Of a DNA stretch of 64,000 bases, positions 10,515 to 20,627 are shown in pieces (the first letter of the stretch is position 1; each line of letters starts with the position of its first letter). This DNA comes from Dactylonectria macrodidyma (Eukaryota; Ascomycota; Sordariomycetes; Hypocreales; Nectriaceae). The notes under the pieces were generated by a model, which saw nothing but the letters and a program-made list of their open reading frames with translations, made no database searches and was not told the DNA's origin. The translations under genes were made by a program, and so were the position numbers. The DNA lies in assembly GCA_020744425.1 (NCBI GenBank), contig JAGMUV010000001.1, positions 4,526,001-4,590,000 on the forward strand, given 5' to 3'.

Positions 10515-12073
10515 CTATATTGATCCGGTCCTATGCACAGCTAGCTTTTCTATCGGTCCGTCTGACAGATGAGTGCCAAATCTTCGATGAAATCGAGTCA
10601 AGATATCATCCCAAATATCACCATCAGATTTCAAATCCATCAGAAAATCGGTCTCCTGTTTCGTCCATAGGTCCCACTTCTCTCGATCCAAGAGGCTTGC
10701 CGCTCTTGATTTTAGAGCAGAGTGCGGTCGACTCGTCCCGGATAGCCTCTCAAAGTTGGAAATCCTCTCACGCCACTTGGGATATTGCTGACACGCTTCG
10801 GTCAACATAGAATCCTCCTCCTTGGTCCACCGTTTGTATTTCTCTGTACAAGGACGCTCAAAAGCGATTCCCAACTCTCGCCGCTTCATGTCTAAAGCAC
10901 CGCAGGTGCGGTTAGTACCAAATTTGTCATTCATGCTAGGGGGTATCTCCGCCAAGGATTTGCCCTGCTTCAGTTGGTTTTTCAAAAATTCGCTCTGCTC
11001 GTCGGTGTATTTGAATTACCTGGATAAGGGGACTTTTGGTTTCAAAGGATCCAATCTTGAGGCCCTGTCTCTCACAGCTTTCTAGTTGCGTTTTGTGCTC
11101 AGTTCGTTGTTCATACAGGTGGCGATGGCGGTCCAGGTTTGGTCTGTTTCCAACAGACTTTGTAAAAGAGCATCTTCCTCCTTGGTGAATCTGATTTTCG
11201 ATGTCGTGGGGGTCTTTGGCTTGGGAGAACTCGGCCCTGCAGCTTCCTCGCTCGATCGGGAAGATTTGTTGGTAGCTGCTTTGTTTTCCATCTCCAAAGC
11301 TTCGCTGCCACAGGGTTCAACCGTGCCTGGCGAGGGTTTATCCTCTCCATTGCTGGACATTGGGGGGCGCTTGGATGAAATAGATGCCCCTGCTGCACTC
11401 CGCCTTTTCAAGGCCTTACTAGCTTCCTCAGGCGTAGCTTGAGGTGCCGTCTTGCGTTTTGCTTTCGGCCGTCGGGGTGTAGGTTGAGGTTGGGCATCGT
11501 TAGTCGTTTGGTCAACACCAGATGATTCGCTTAACATTCGTTGGGGATGCCCATCATACGGCGCATTCTTTGATATATCGCCTCTAAAATCGTGATCGAA
11601 GGCGCCGACCATGGCTTCTTCCCAGATTTGAATGATCAATATGCCATAAGCAGAGCATATCCATCCATACCCGAAGTCAGCACCGCGATGTCCAGGCATG
11701 CCGTTATCGCATGTAATGCCCCATGAGATCTGAGCAGCCCTTCAACCTATGAGGGCGACAGATCCGGGTTCAGAAGTCCGTTTGCATCACACATGCCATT
11801 TTGATGGTATGGGTGGCTCTCAGACTTGAGTAAAGACTCAGCGAGTGCCTCTTGCAGCACGTCTCGGGCAAGGGATGCCTCCGGTGGAAGATAACCGGCC
11901 CTGACGTAGTCCAGTACCCAATCAAAGCGGCTTTTCAGCTCTCTGATATCCCTGATTACCCAGGAGGGACCAAGGCCGCTGATAAACAGACAGTTCCAAA
12001 ACTCGGTGTCGGTTAGATCAAGGAAATCTGATTCGGTGGACTCGTCGAATGTCCTCTGGTGAATATCACGCAT
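10515..12073 (-). pseudogene. SANT/Myb-like gene with three nonsense codons
   Basis: Read on the minus strand from ATG 12073-12071 (MRDIHQRTFDES), the coding frame continues through TAG at 11749-11747, then past a likely 56-bp intron (GTATGG...AAGAAG, about 11654-11609). It then reads a basic low-complexity region and two or three SANT-like helical blocks: IRFTKEEDALLQSLLETDQT-WTAIATCMNNEL, YTDEQSEFLKNQLKQGKSL and RWTKEEDSMLTEACQQ-YPKWRERI, plus WTKQETDFLMDLKSDGDIW. Further stops in the same frame are TAG 11084-11082 and TAA 11018-11016. All three can be derived from CAG or CAA by one C to T change in a CpA context. The frame is otherwise open to the stop at 10515. An intron using GTATGA near 11108 and a CAG near 10998 could remove the two inner stops, so the gene may be partly functional. 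SANT domains bind histone tails or DNA. Confidence 0.6.
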
Positions 12074-12418
12074 GATGTAGATCAATAGTCCGTAAGGAGG
12101 ATACACTCTACCCTATGGCGAGTGGCGCAACAAACTGAAGCTTGACACGGAGCTCTGTCCTCGTCCCTTACTCGCCTGTACTAAACGTGAATAATCCAGA
12201 ACCTGGATGTTGACTTAGTTGAAAATGGAGACGTCATGCATGCTTCTTCGTCATATAGACTCCTTGTTGCTCCAAAAGACTCAGAAGCTGATGCCAATCA
12301 ATGCCCGCTGGGAGAAGGGAAGTGACTCAACATCAACAATAGTGTAGAATACAGCTCTGAATAAAAAGTTGCATCGTCGAACCTACTGCGCGGAAAGCTG
12401 TCATGATATAATAAACAT
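12074..12418. other. intergenic, no gene seen
   Basis: Between the SANT-like pseudogene start and the LYS1-like remnant end. No coding frame or repeat stands out. Confidence 0.5.
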
Positions 12419-13506
12419 CTACGGCAATTCTGCAACCCTCTCCCGGTACGTCTGCTCTGCCCTTTTCCAAACACCTTCAGTATCCCGGCGATCCAAGGTC
12501 AACAAGCTGGGCAGCAGCAACGAGGAATACTCGTCGCTAGCCTCACGAGCGACCATTGTTGGAAGGCGGTCAATGGCAATGACGCGTAGCTCAGGTCCAT
12601 CAAGATGGCCAGAAACAGGGACGGTAGGGCTTTCGAACGAGCTGTAGGTGGAATAGACGGGGATCGGGTTGTTGTCCCTGTTGTGATCGCAGCTGACATC
12701 GCAGATGACACGAAGTCGCCTCTCAGGTCCCGACAGAGACGCAAAGGTGGTGAAAGGAGGAGTCTTGTTGGCACCCAGGTAGAGGCAGTTGACAAAGATG
12801 TCGGACGAAGCAACTTCGGGGAAAGGTCCGCCCTCGCTCGTCTCGGCCATGTCGAACTTCAGGATAATGTCAACGCCAACAGCCTCTGCTGCTGCAATAG
12901 CCCCCTTGCCACAACGTCCCAGGGCCCCAATCACAATTAGTCGTGGGAGCTCGCCGTTGTTTGCAGATAGCGCCGCCTGCACATTCGACTTCACAAGGTC
13001 GGTCAGAGCAGTGGCTGAATCGAGGACTGGCACTGGGCCCTGGGGAACTCCTGGGTGCAAGAGTTGGTGCGCCCAAGATAGTAGGGCTAAAGCTGTACCG
13101 GCGTATCCAGCCCAATGGCCAAAGGCGGCCACTCGTTATCAAGTCTCATCGGTCAAGAACTCGAGGTCGTAGAGTAAGCCGCCTGCCTTTGAGAAACGGG
13201 ATAGATCGGTAGCCCATCCATGCTGCTTCTTGAAGACGTGAGCAGAGTGGATGTATGTGTGCGGCAAAGGAGCTGCAAGGTCAGCAAGGACTTTTTAAAT
13301 GCGTTTGATGGATGAACGCACTGCCATCCGCCTGAATCTCCTTCAAACCGAGGGTCACATCATCTGTCGGCGCATTGACCCATGAGCCGGCCGGGACGAT
13401 CTCGGCGCCGACAGCTTTAACTTCATCAGTCTTATAGATTCGGTCCAGGGATTCTTCCACTCGGACAGTGTAGCCGGCGTCGATGAGAGCCTTGGCCGTC
13501 TCGTGG
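12419..13506 (-). pseudogene. LYS1: saccharopine dehydrogenase (LYS1-like) remnant, 5' end lost
   Basis: Saccharopine dehydrogenase (lysine-forming) catalyses the last step of the fungal alpha-aminoadipate lysine pathway. The remnant reads ETAKALIDAGYTVRVEESL to GLKEIQADG (13506-13322), a 49-bp intron (13321-13273), then LPHTYIHSAHVFKKQHGW and YDLEFLTDET. At that point two adjacent stops, TGA TAA (13141-13136), interrupt the frame where relatives read TGRR. The frame then continues RVAAFGHWAGYAGTALAL through GALGRCGKGAI (nucleotide-binding glycine motif) and ends normally with RVAELP at 12419. The N-terminal 25 or so residues, including the conserved RAE segment, are absent: the sequence passes directly into the inverted-repeat element at 13507. 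This is a broken extra copy; a working LYS1 should lie elsewhere. Confidence 0.85.
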
Positions 13507-14168
13507 TGGATTTTGATGACCTGAACCATGGGGGGGGGTAGCTGAGGTAGACCATGGTTCCACTTATTTCCTATTTAGGCCAGGTTTCTTATGCCAAGCC
13601 AGACCATGCTTCTGGGGTATTAATTGGCTAGAAAAAAGTGGAATTATGGAGCATGGTCGTCCTCAGGATGACCTTTAGCATAGTCAATATCTCAGGGCAT
13701 TTAGAAACACCAACTACAACTAATCTTTTTACTATATTATTAATGCATTAATGCATTAACTGCATTATGCCTCTCAGGATCGTCGAAAATGTACTCCTTA
13801 TAGGCCACGCAACTGGTAAGGCCCAACCCAGTCTGACGAGGCATAATGCATTAATAATGGGGGGGCCGGCGGGTTAGTGAAGCTTGAAGGAAGAGAAATC
13901 CTTTCGTGGTGTGTTTGTAATGCATTTATCAAGACCTGAGCTAGACCGTGCCCCTGTCACATGGGTCGCACGTCATTCTACATTTGACCAATTAAAATTC
14001 ATTTTTAGTGGAGCATGGTCTACGCCAGCTACCCCCCCCATGGTTCAGGTCATCATTATCCACGAAGCATGGTCTGGCTTGGCATTAGAAACTTGGCCTA
14101 AATAGGAAATAGGTGGAACCATGGTCTACCTCAGCTACCCCCTCCATGGTTCAGGTCATCAAAATCCA
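13507..14168. mobile_element. 662-bp terminal-inverted-repeat element (MITE-like), nested
   Basis: The left end (13507-13612) is an inverted copy of the right end (about 14168-14072). Both read TGGATTTTGATGACCTGAAC, then a G-run, then GTAGCTGAGGTAGACCATGG, TATTTCCTATTTAGGCCA and GCCAAGCCAGACCATGCTTC, with few differences over about 100 bp. Just inside the right arm lies a second, diverged copy of the terminal sequence (about 14062-13995), which suggests nesting or an internal duplication. The centre has a further palindrome: ATTATTAATGCATTA plus GCATTATGCCTC at 13736-13773 pairs with GAGGCATAATGCATTAATAA at 13838-13857. No transposase frame is present, so it is non-autonomous. I could not recognise a clear target-site duplication. 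Its left edge coincides with the truncation point of the LYS1-like remnant. Confidence 0.8.
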
Positions 14169-14533
14169 GCATTGGTAGGTTAATAAATTCTTTCCCCGCC
14201 GGGATAAACTCGGTCCGGCACTTGTGGCTCGTAGACTCTGTTCTGACTCAGCCCCAAATGGTGAATGATAAAGTCGGGACCCACAACTTCGTCACATTGT
14301 GTGCGTGCTTAAGTGTCTTTACTAGAGTATCGCAATCGCCAGAGCCGTTATCGGGATTGAGATCTACTGTAGTTAATGAATATCTGTAATATTTAGTAAA
14401 AGACGTAGTAAAATATGTTTTTACTTAGTGAACAATCGAACCGTAGTTGTTTAGGATGTAAGAGAAGTCAATCGATGATGCTTCTGGGGAAATGTCCTTT
14501 TAAGATAAAGAAAGGCGAAGTGGTATACGATGA
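14169..14533. other. AT-rich spacer, possible debris
   Basis: Short spacer between the inverted-repeat element and the zinc-finger-like array. A frame around 14405-14560 reads RSCLGCKRSQ and GKCPFKIKKGE and may be decayed extra modules of the array, but it is in another frame and I cannot prove it. Confidence 0.35.
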
Positions 14534-15400
14534 TGCAAGCTACGCGTTCAAAACACGCGTCTAAATTACGCAACCACCGGGAAGAAGCGCTGCCAGGACT
14601 GCTTCGATAAAAATTTTGAAGAGCAACGATCAGGGTCCAATGAGCGCCGGAAAGAACGGAAGCTTCAACAAAAAGAGGGGATATGAATTCCGAAGAAACG
14701 CAAGAGAGGCGATCAAACTTGCGGCAATCGGAACTGTCTTGTCGTTCTGCCCCTCACAGGCATTCTAAGTAAAGGTTACTGTCATGGTTGCTACGAGTGG
14801 CAGAGACTCCATGGAGGGGAGAACAAACCCAAGGATTACTGCGATCTGATGAAAGAAGAGCTTGAAGCCGATCGAGCCAAGTTTGCCAATCGAGTGTGCA
14901 TCAACGAGGAGTGTGCAGTAGCCTTGCCTGCCGGAGCAAAGGTAATTGCAGGCCGATGAAAGAACTGCGACACTCATATCAAGAGGTACAAGACCGAAAA
15001 ACTACCGAAAACCGACAAGTTTGCAAATCGCAAATGCGTGAACGACCACTGTCAAGCGCTTCTCCCCAGCGGCTCAAAAGTTGCTCTCGGTCGATGTCAA
15101 AAGTGCGACTATCACTTCAAGAAATTCAAGAAAGAAAGAGTCCCCGGGGCCGACAAGTTTGTAGACCGCGAATGCATCAACAACCACTGCAAAAAGCCTC
15201 TGCCCGCCAAGTCTAGAATTGCTTTCGGTCGTTGTCAAAGTTGCGATGCGTACTTTAAGCAGTACAACGAGGAAAGGATTCCGGGGCCCCATAGAAAGCC
15301 AAGATCAGCAAAGACTCAGAAGGCTAGAAAGTCCGAGACTGCCGAAACACCCAAGGCTGAGCAGTCTAACGACACTGGATCAGATGTAGAGACCGCCTAA
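14534..15400 (+). pseudogene. array of CX4CX14CX2C zinc-finger-like modules, two in-frame stops
   Basis: One frame (codons starting at 14534 and every third base) encodes successive modules. A first half-module has RCQDCFDKNFEEQ. Then come CGNRNC...YCHGC, CINEEC...R-stop-KNC, CVNDHC...RCQKC and CINNHC...RCQSC. The spacing is constant: C-x4-C-x14-C-x2-C, with LP at fixed places. Module period is 46 residues between the last two copies. The linker is F/Y-K-x-F/Y-K-x-E-R-x-P-G. The frame is broken by TGA at 14684-14686 and by TGA at 14957-14959; the second stands exactly where the third cysteine of its module should be. The part after it (15038-15400) is open and ends with a Lys/Ser/Glu-rich tail. 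The geometry recalls GATA-type treble-clef fingers but is not the same. No known family is recognised. Confidence 0.65.
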
Positions 15401-15789
15401 GACGTGCTATAGTAATGGTCGAGGTGGAGAGAATATTGACTGTGTGTATTTTGTCTTGTTGTCATTTGTATATTAATTGAGGGACTGTACAGCCTGGAGG
15501 AGCAGACGCCTGTGCCTGGCAGCTAGGTAGTAGAGCAAAATTTGAGCTGACGGCTCTATGGTAAAGCTCTGGTATGAAATCTGGGCACAGTACTGGGTGT
15601 CCCATTTCCAAACATTTACATCGATCCCAAGAGCATAAAGACCGAACGTGACAACGTAGATGAACTGGAATACACAGGCACACAAGGTAGAAATTTTTTA
15701 ACATTGGCCATCTGGCAACCCTTTATTGAAATTTTCAAGATCTAAGCCCACTCCCATCTAAGATAAGCCGCTTAGTGCGCTGACCCATT
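15401..15789. other. 3' flanks, no gene seen
   Basis: Convergent 3' ends of the module array (+) and the reductase gene (-). No coding evidence here. Confidence 0.5.
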
Positions 15790-17347
15790 TTACATAGTAG
15801 GAATACCCTCGTACTCGTCATATCCAAGCGCAAGGTTCATGTTCTCTAATTAGATTGATAAGTAACGAACGTAGAAGCGGTCACGGTTCAAAGTGGGTAC
15901 TTACGTAGACACTGGGTGCTCGCGCCCTTGTTCAGGTTGTCAATGGTCGCACAGCTTTCGTCGAGTTAGCACAATCAAGTCTTCGGAGTCATTGCTGATA
16001 ACTACACTTACATGACAACACGTTTACCAGTGTCATCCACGGCAAATCCACCAATCTCAACGCCATGCTTATTCTGAATGTCCTTGACGTAGGTTTCCCC
16101 CACTACCTGAACGAGTTTCTCACCGGCGTATCTCTCATGGAAGATGTTTCGGATGTCGCGGGAAGTGATAGTGGTGTTGAGAGGAATGTTGATCGTCTGA
16201 TGGATACCACGGAACCAGCTAGAGACTGTTCACACAAGTTAGCTAACTCAAGACAAACCTCGGTCAATAGGAGACGGACCGTGAGGAATGAAGTTGATCT
16301 TTTGCGGTTTGAAGCTGCTGTTCTTGCTCAACTGGTAAGAGCATTCTCTCTCGTGTACGTGCCCCGTGAGCGAATCTAGTCCATAAGTCAACGGACGCCT
16401 CATAGCTACAAGAATCAAAGAAGGACTAACAAGGAAGGATGCCTCCAGTCAAGTGCTCTACGTTATTGCGACTTGAGGCCTTGCGTCCTGCGCCCGAGTA
16501 GCCGCTACACCCAAAGATGACTATTGTAAGATGTTAAATGCAGTTATTCGAAAAGGGGGTTGAAAATGGGGCAGCAAGGGGGCATTACCGGGGGGCGACT
16601 CGATCAGGTCAAGTATAGGAGCTAGACTTAGCTGAGCCGCAGTAGCGTAGCAGCCCGGGTCTAGGATCAGGTCAGTATGACGAGAGCAAAGGAAAGGGGA
16701 ACAGGGGATAACGGAGACTCACTGCTGATCCGCGTGGCTTGAGCAATGTCAGAGCGCTTGGTGAGCTCAGGAAGACCATACGTCCACGAGTCATCGAATC
16801 GGTAGTCGGCGGATAGATCAACAATAATCGTCTTCTTATCCCTGCCCTTCTGAGCCGCATCGAGGGCATCAACGAAAGGCCTGGAGACACCATTGGGGAG
16901 AGCGAGCACAATACAGTCGATAGTATCAGCCTTTTCCGCCAATTCCTCCGGCGTCAGGTTCACATAGATGACCTTGCGCTTCGTGTATCCTTCCACTTCC
17001 GTTCCCGCGAGCTCTCGAGAAGACACATAACACAGGTCCATCAACGGGTGCTTGTCGAGAAGCTCAACCAATTGCGAACCAGTATACCCGCGGGCGCCAA
17101 TCAGAGCAATGGAGGATGGCGCATCATTCGTCGCATTCTTCTTGCCTAGAGGCGGGTTGGGGTTCGTTGTCTTGACATAGCCCAGCCTGGGTGTGGTCGA
17201 CAGAGTTCGGGTGTTGTTGAGGACCCGGCCGGGCAAGCATCGGGTCGGCCTCAGGCTCGCGGCGGCGGCGGCGGCGGCGATTGACCTGACCAGGGGAGCG
17301 ACTCGGCAGGCGCCGATGGGCACGGCGCCGGAGGTAGCAGAGAGCAT
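15790..17347 (-). CDS. N-acetyl-gamma-glutamyl-phosphate reductase, free-standing, mitochondrial (400 aa)
   Basis: The enzyme reduces N-acetylglutamyl phosphate to the semialdehyde in arginine/ornithine synthesis. Seven exons can be joined without stops: 17347-16723, 16660-16589, 16520-16431, 16375-16280, 16225-16012, 15954-15905 and 15845-15790, giving 400 aa. Introns are 50-68 bp with good splice sites. The first 70 residues are Ala/Arg/Ser-rich without acids, fitting a mitochondrial presequence. Then come the Rossmann motif GARGYTG (84-90), the active-site NPGCYAT with C212, CSGYSGAG, SLTGHVHERE and a GYDEYEGIPTM end. In most fungi this domain is the C-terminal half of a kinase-reductase polyprotein (ARG5,6 / arg-6). 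Here no kinase part precedes it, and residues 57-75 (YVKTTNPNPPLGKKNATND) look like the old inter-domain linker. I infer a split paralog. It appears intact. Confidence 0.88.
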
Positions 17348-19042
17348 GGTTGCCGGGTGCTTTCTGGGGCCTAGTTACTCGGTGGTGGTGGGGAGAAGGG
17401 GGTGTTGTCGTGAAGGTCAAAAATTAGTGCCCGGCTGGCGATAATAGTGTTTAAGAGTCTTATTATTGCATAATACCAGTTATCTATTTATACAATACTG
17501 CCCCTGTAACGGCAAGTGGGTGGAGGCCGGATAAACACCGGGCTGTGTAAATGCTGGCCTGGCCCATGCACGTGCACTTATGGGACCCTCATTTGCTATA
17601 TCTGCATAACAGATAAACCCCACATTCGGAATTAGGCATTTAACCTGTCAGAGTTGACATTGTACCAGTTGAATGCTGCACAGAGCATGCCCAATCCAAT
17701 GGGACACTAACTGTGACAACTATGACATATTTAGAAGCACTGGGTCTTTAGATTAGCCTTCTCAAGCTTGTGTGCCTGCCTCCTGTACCGGGGATCTGGC
17801 CCCTCTACTCATGCCACGCTTCTGGATAGCATCCCAGGAAATGGAAAAACGTACCTAGGCAATAGTGCGGACCACCATCATGACCGGGGCCGGGAGTCGG
17901 GGAGAAGCTGCAAGCACACACCCCAGTCCATCACCCACACCAGGCTTCAACTCCGCTCGCTTTACTATTCGCACACGTACATATGCGCGTGGGTCAGCCA
18001 TCTCACGCACGCATGCCCAGCAGTTGGCATTCCTCCCTCTGCTGCAAGCCGGACTCGTTGCTTTTTTTATTCTCTACGTACCGGTACCTCGATACTTCCA
18101 GGTACCAGTACGGGGCGCTGGTCTAGTTATTCGCATTGGGGCCCTTTCCTTTTTCCATCTCTCTCGCAGGAGCATGGGCTGCTGGCAGAGACATTGACTC
18201 GGCGACCAATCACGGCTACAGCAAAGGCGGCAGGTTGCTTGGGAATGGCTTTCTCCCCCCCTCCCTCCCTTCTGAACTAAGCTAATAATTATATGGAAGA
18301 AGTGTTTGAAAAGTCTGCGACATGCCGCTTCCATCTATCATCTCAGCCATTCATTTCGTGGATAGGCCACGCTGGTCGTCGGTGGGCGTTTCTTGGCTCT
18401 CTCCTTGCCCAGAAGGACGGACCTGCACGCTGCTAACTGATTTCTGAAGGATAGTCTGCGATGCCCCCCGATTTTTCGAAAATTAAGACCGCGAGGGATT
18501 GTCCCCGGCCTCTCTCGTTTCTCCAAGCTCGGAGCCGGATATACCTTACCTGCGAAGCGAGCCTCGTTGGGGGCCGCCGCTCCGACGGGGAGCCGAAATG
18601 CCTTCCGACCAGCAGTTCCTGGCAAGGAAATTCGTATTCGGGTCAATATGGATCGACACAATTAACATAATACCACTCTGGTATTACGAGAATTCTGCCA
18701 CAGAGGTACATGGACACTGGGTGGAAGCGCAAACATTCTCAGAGACGTTGCCCTTGACGGACACTTACAAGACACTCACAACGACAATAAAAAATGCAAT
18801 GGACCAAGTAGATGAATGAGGTTGCCAGACCATGATTTTTGTTAGAAGGTAGATTGACTGTGCTACCACCTGTCACTGACCCCTTGCTCGCCAATTGTGC
18901 TCTGCTCAGTACATGCCACTGAGAGAAGATTGAAACCCCATTTACTCGTTCGCCTCCCCGTTTGATGCCACACCCGTGAGTCCGATGAACGTCGTTGAGT
19001 CTACCGAGTCTGAGCCGAGTAGCATGTTTCCATGGTGAGTGC
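17348..19042. other. gene-poor stretch
   Basis: No supported gene. The part next to 17347 is the reductase promoter region; a GGC-rich patch at 17258-17280 is the polyalanine codons of its presequence on the other strand. Frames at 17768-18280 and 18338-18661 lack coding character. Confidence 0.45.
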
Positions 19043-19513
19043 TTAAGCCTGCTTCTTGGCCGGGGCTCCATTGTCCCCGTCCCCGGCCTTGCCTCCCGCT
19101 TTGTTGTTTTCAACGACGTCCGAGCCGTCCGTGGTGTTCGAGTCAAAGGTAGCGTTAGAGCCATCAGTGCTGTTGTCCTTGGCTTCCTCGCCATGGCCGT
19201 CCTTGTCGCTGACGTTGCCAACACCATCGCCCTTGTCGTTCTTGTTGTCGACACTGGCACCACCGTTGCCCTTGACCTCCTTGCTGTCGGTGTTGCCATC
19301 GCCATTGTTGAGCTCAATGTGCTTCATCTTCTTCTCCATTTCTTCGATCTGAAGTCTCTTGAAACGGCCATGCCACATAGCTCTCTTGTTCTGTGCCGCG
19401 ATACCGGTACGAGAGAGCTGTTCAATGATGGACTGGTTGCTGAGGGTCTCATTGATACGTCTGATGTCGTCCTTGGTAAGGCCCTCGCCCTTCTTCTCTT
19501 CGTTGTTTGCCAT
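19043..19513 (-). CDS. small acidic Asn/Asp-rich hypothetical protein (156 aa)
   Basis: A single frame starts at ATG 19513-19511 (MANNEEKKGEGLTKDD). Residues 10-70 form charged helices (DIRRINETLSNQSIIEQL, KRLQIEEMEKKMKHIEL), probably coiled coil. The rest is low complexity rich in Asp, Asn, Gly and Lys and ends in PAKKQA. The frame is open upstream to 19678, but that part is His/Arg/Pro-rich and looks like 5' UTR, so I chose the internal ATG. No family recognised. A functional role cannot be read from the sequence. Confidence 0.5.
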   Translation of the reverse strand: MANNEEKKGEGLTKDDIRRINETLSNQSIIEQLSRTGIAAQNKRAMWHGRFKRLQIEEMEKKMKHIELNNGDGNTDSKEVKGNGGASVDNKNDKGDGVGNVSDKDGHGEEAKDNSTDGSNATFDSNTTDGSDVVENNKAGGKAGDGDNGAPAKKQA

Positions 19514-20627
19514 GACGTCAGAGTTCAGTAGGGGGTGTATCCAAGGGGATGCTGCACGACGAAGTCGGGATGGATTTGCTTGGTGGTGATTGTGCTTCAA
19601 GAGTCTTGGATGACGATTGGGGTCGAGTGGATGTTGCTCGACGATGTTGCGATGCTGCTCGGTATGAGATGAGGGCATGGTGAAGAGCAGGACTCCGTGC
19701 TTGAGACGGACGATTTATGTAGGGTATGGTGGAGCTGAACGATCGAAATGAACGAGCAGAATGCCACTATTCGCCTCGTTTGACCAACGCTGTTGTCCGC
19801 CGAGCCCTCTTTTCGTCGACCGATTGATCGTGGGCGGTTGGAGCAGGTCTATCCTTTGTCGCGCCTTCCGCAAACGCCCAACAACGGCGCGGGCTGCCAA
19901 ACGGCGTGAGGACGAGTGCGCACGTTTCGGCCACTTCCATCATGGCGAGTGCGATGCAGGCTCTTGCCCCGTTTGAATAGATAGCGTCGTGAGGCGAGAG
20001 GTCACCATGAAACCATTTTGTAGGATGGTGCGCATGATGCAACAACACACGCCAGTATGTTGCTCGAGGGCACTGTCATTCCAGCAGAATTGCTCAGGGG
20101 AGGAAGCGGGCCATGGTTGATCGAGCAGTTACCAAACGCTGACCTGTTTGGTTCCAGGCTTATCGGGTCAGAGTCAAGCCAATTGAGCGAATCACCAAGG
20201 AAGAAGAGAAAAAAAAAGAAAAAAAAACTTGCGACGAATTCGCTAAGCGATTATGAGCTTGGCTAGGTAACGGCTAAGGATGACAACTAAAACACAAGGA
20301 CAGACTCAGCATGTCGAGCGGATCCTTCCAAGGACTCGGCCGTGAGAAAAGAATGCGACAAGGAAATGAGTCGAACAGCGACGCAAGGAAGAGCACTTGT
20401 AAGAGAGCGCCTAGTCAAGCGAGAGAATCAAAGAAAAGCCAGCCACCCCTTCGCAATACCCAAAGAGCCCAAGGTTCTCTAATGCTCCAATTCGTTAATC
20501 TCACAAGTCATAATCCTCCAAATTGTCAATCTTACTAGTTGCCGACCTTCCAAATCATTGATACATTCTTTGATCCAAGCCACCTTACCAATCTGTCCCA
20601 TTCTCCCCGAGTGCCCACATACCCACC
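19514..20627. other. intergenic, no gene seen
   Basis: Holds the upstream side of the 156-aa gene and the 3' flank of the 561-aa gene. An A-rich run (20206-20228) is the only notable feature. Confidence 0.5.

Noticed and set aside
16376..16430. A 25-nt intron (16430-16406) in the reductase gene
   Set aside because: Too short for splicing. Using the next acceptor gives a 55-nt intron and restores the family sequence SLTGHVHERE.
18995..19531. 178-codon plus-strand frame over the 156-aa gene
   Set aside because: Hydrophobic Val/Leu-rich readout is the antisense image of Asp/Asn codons of the minus-strand gene.
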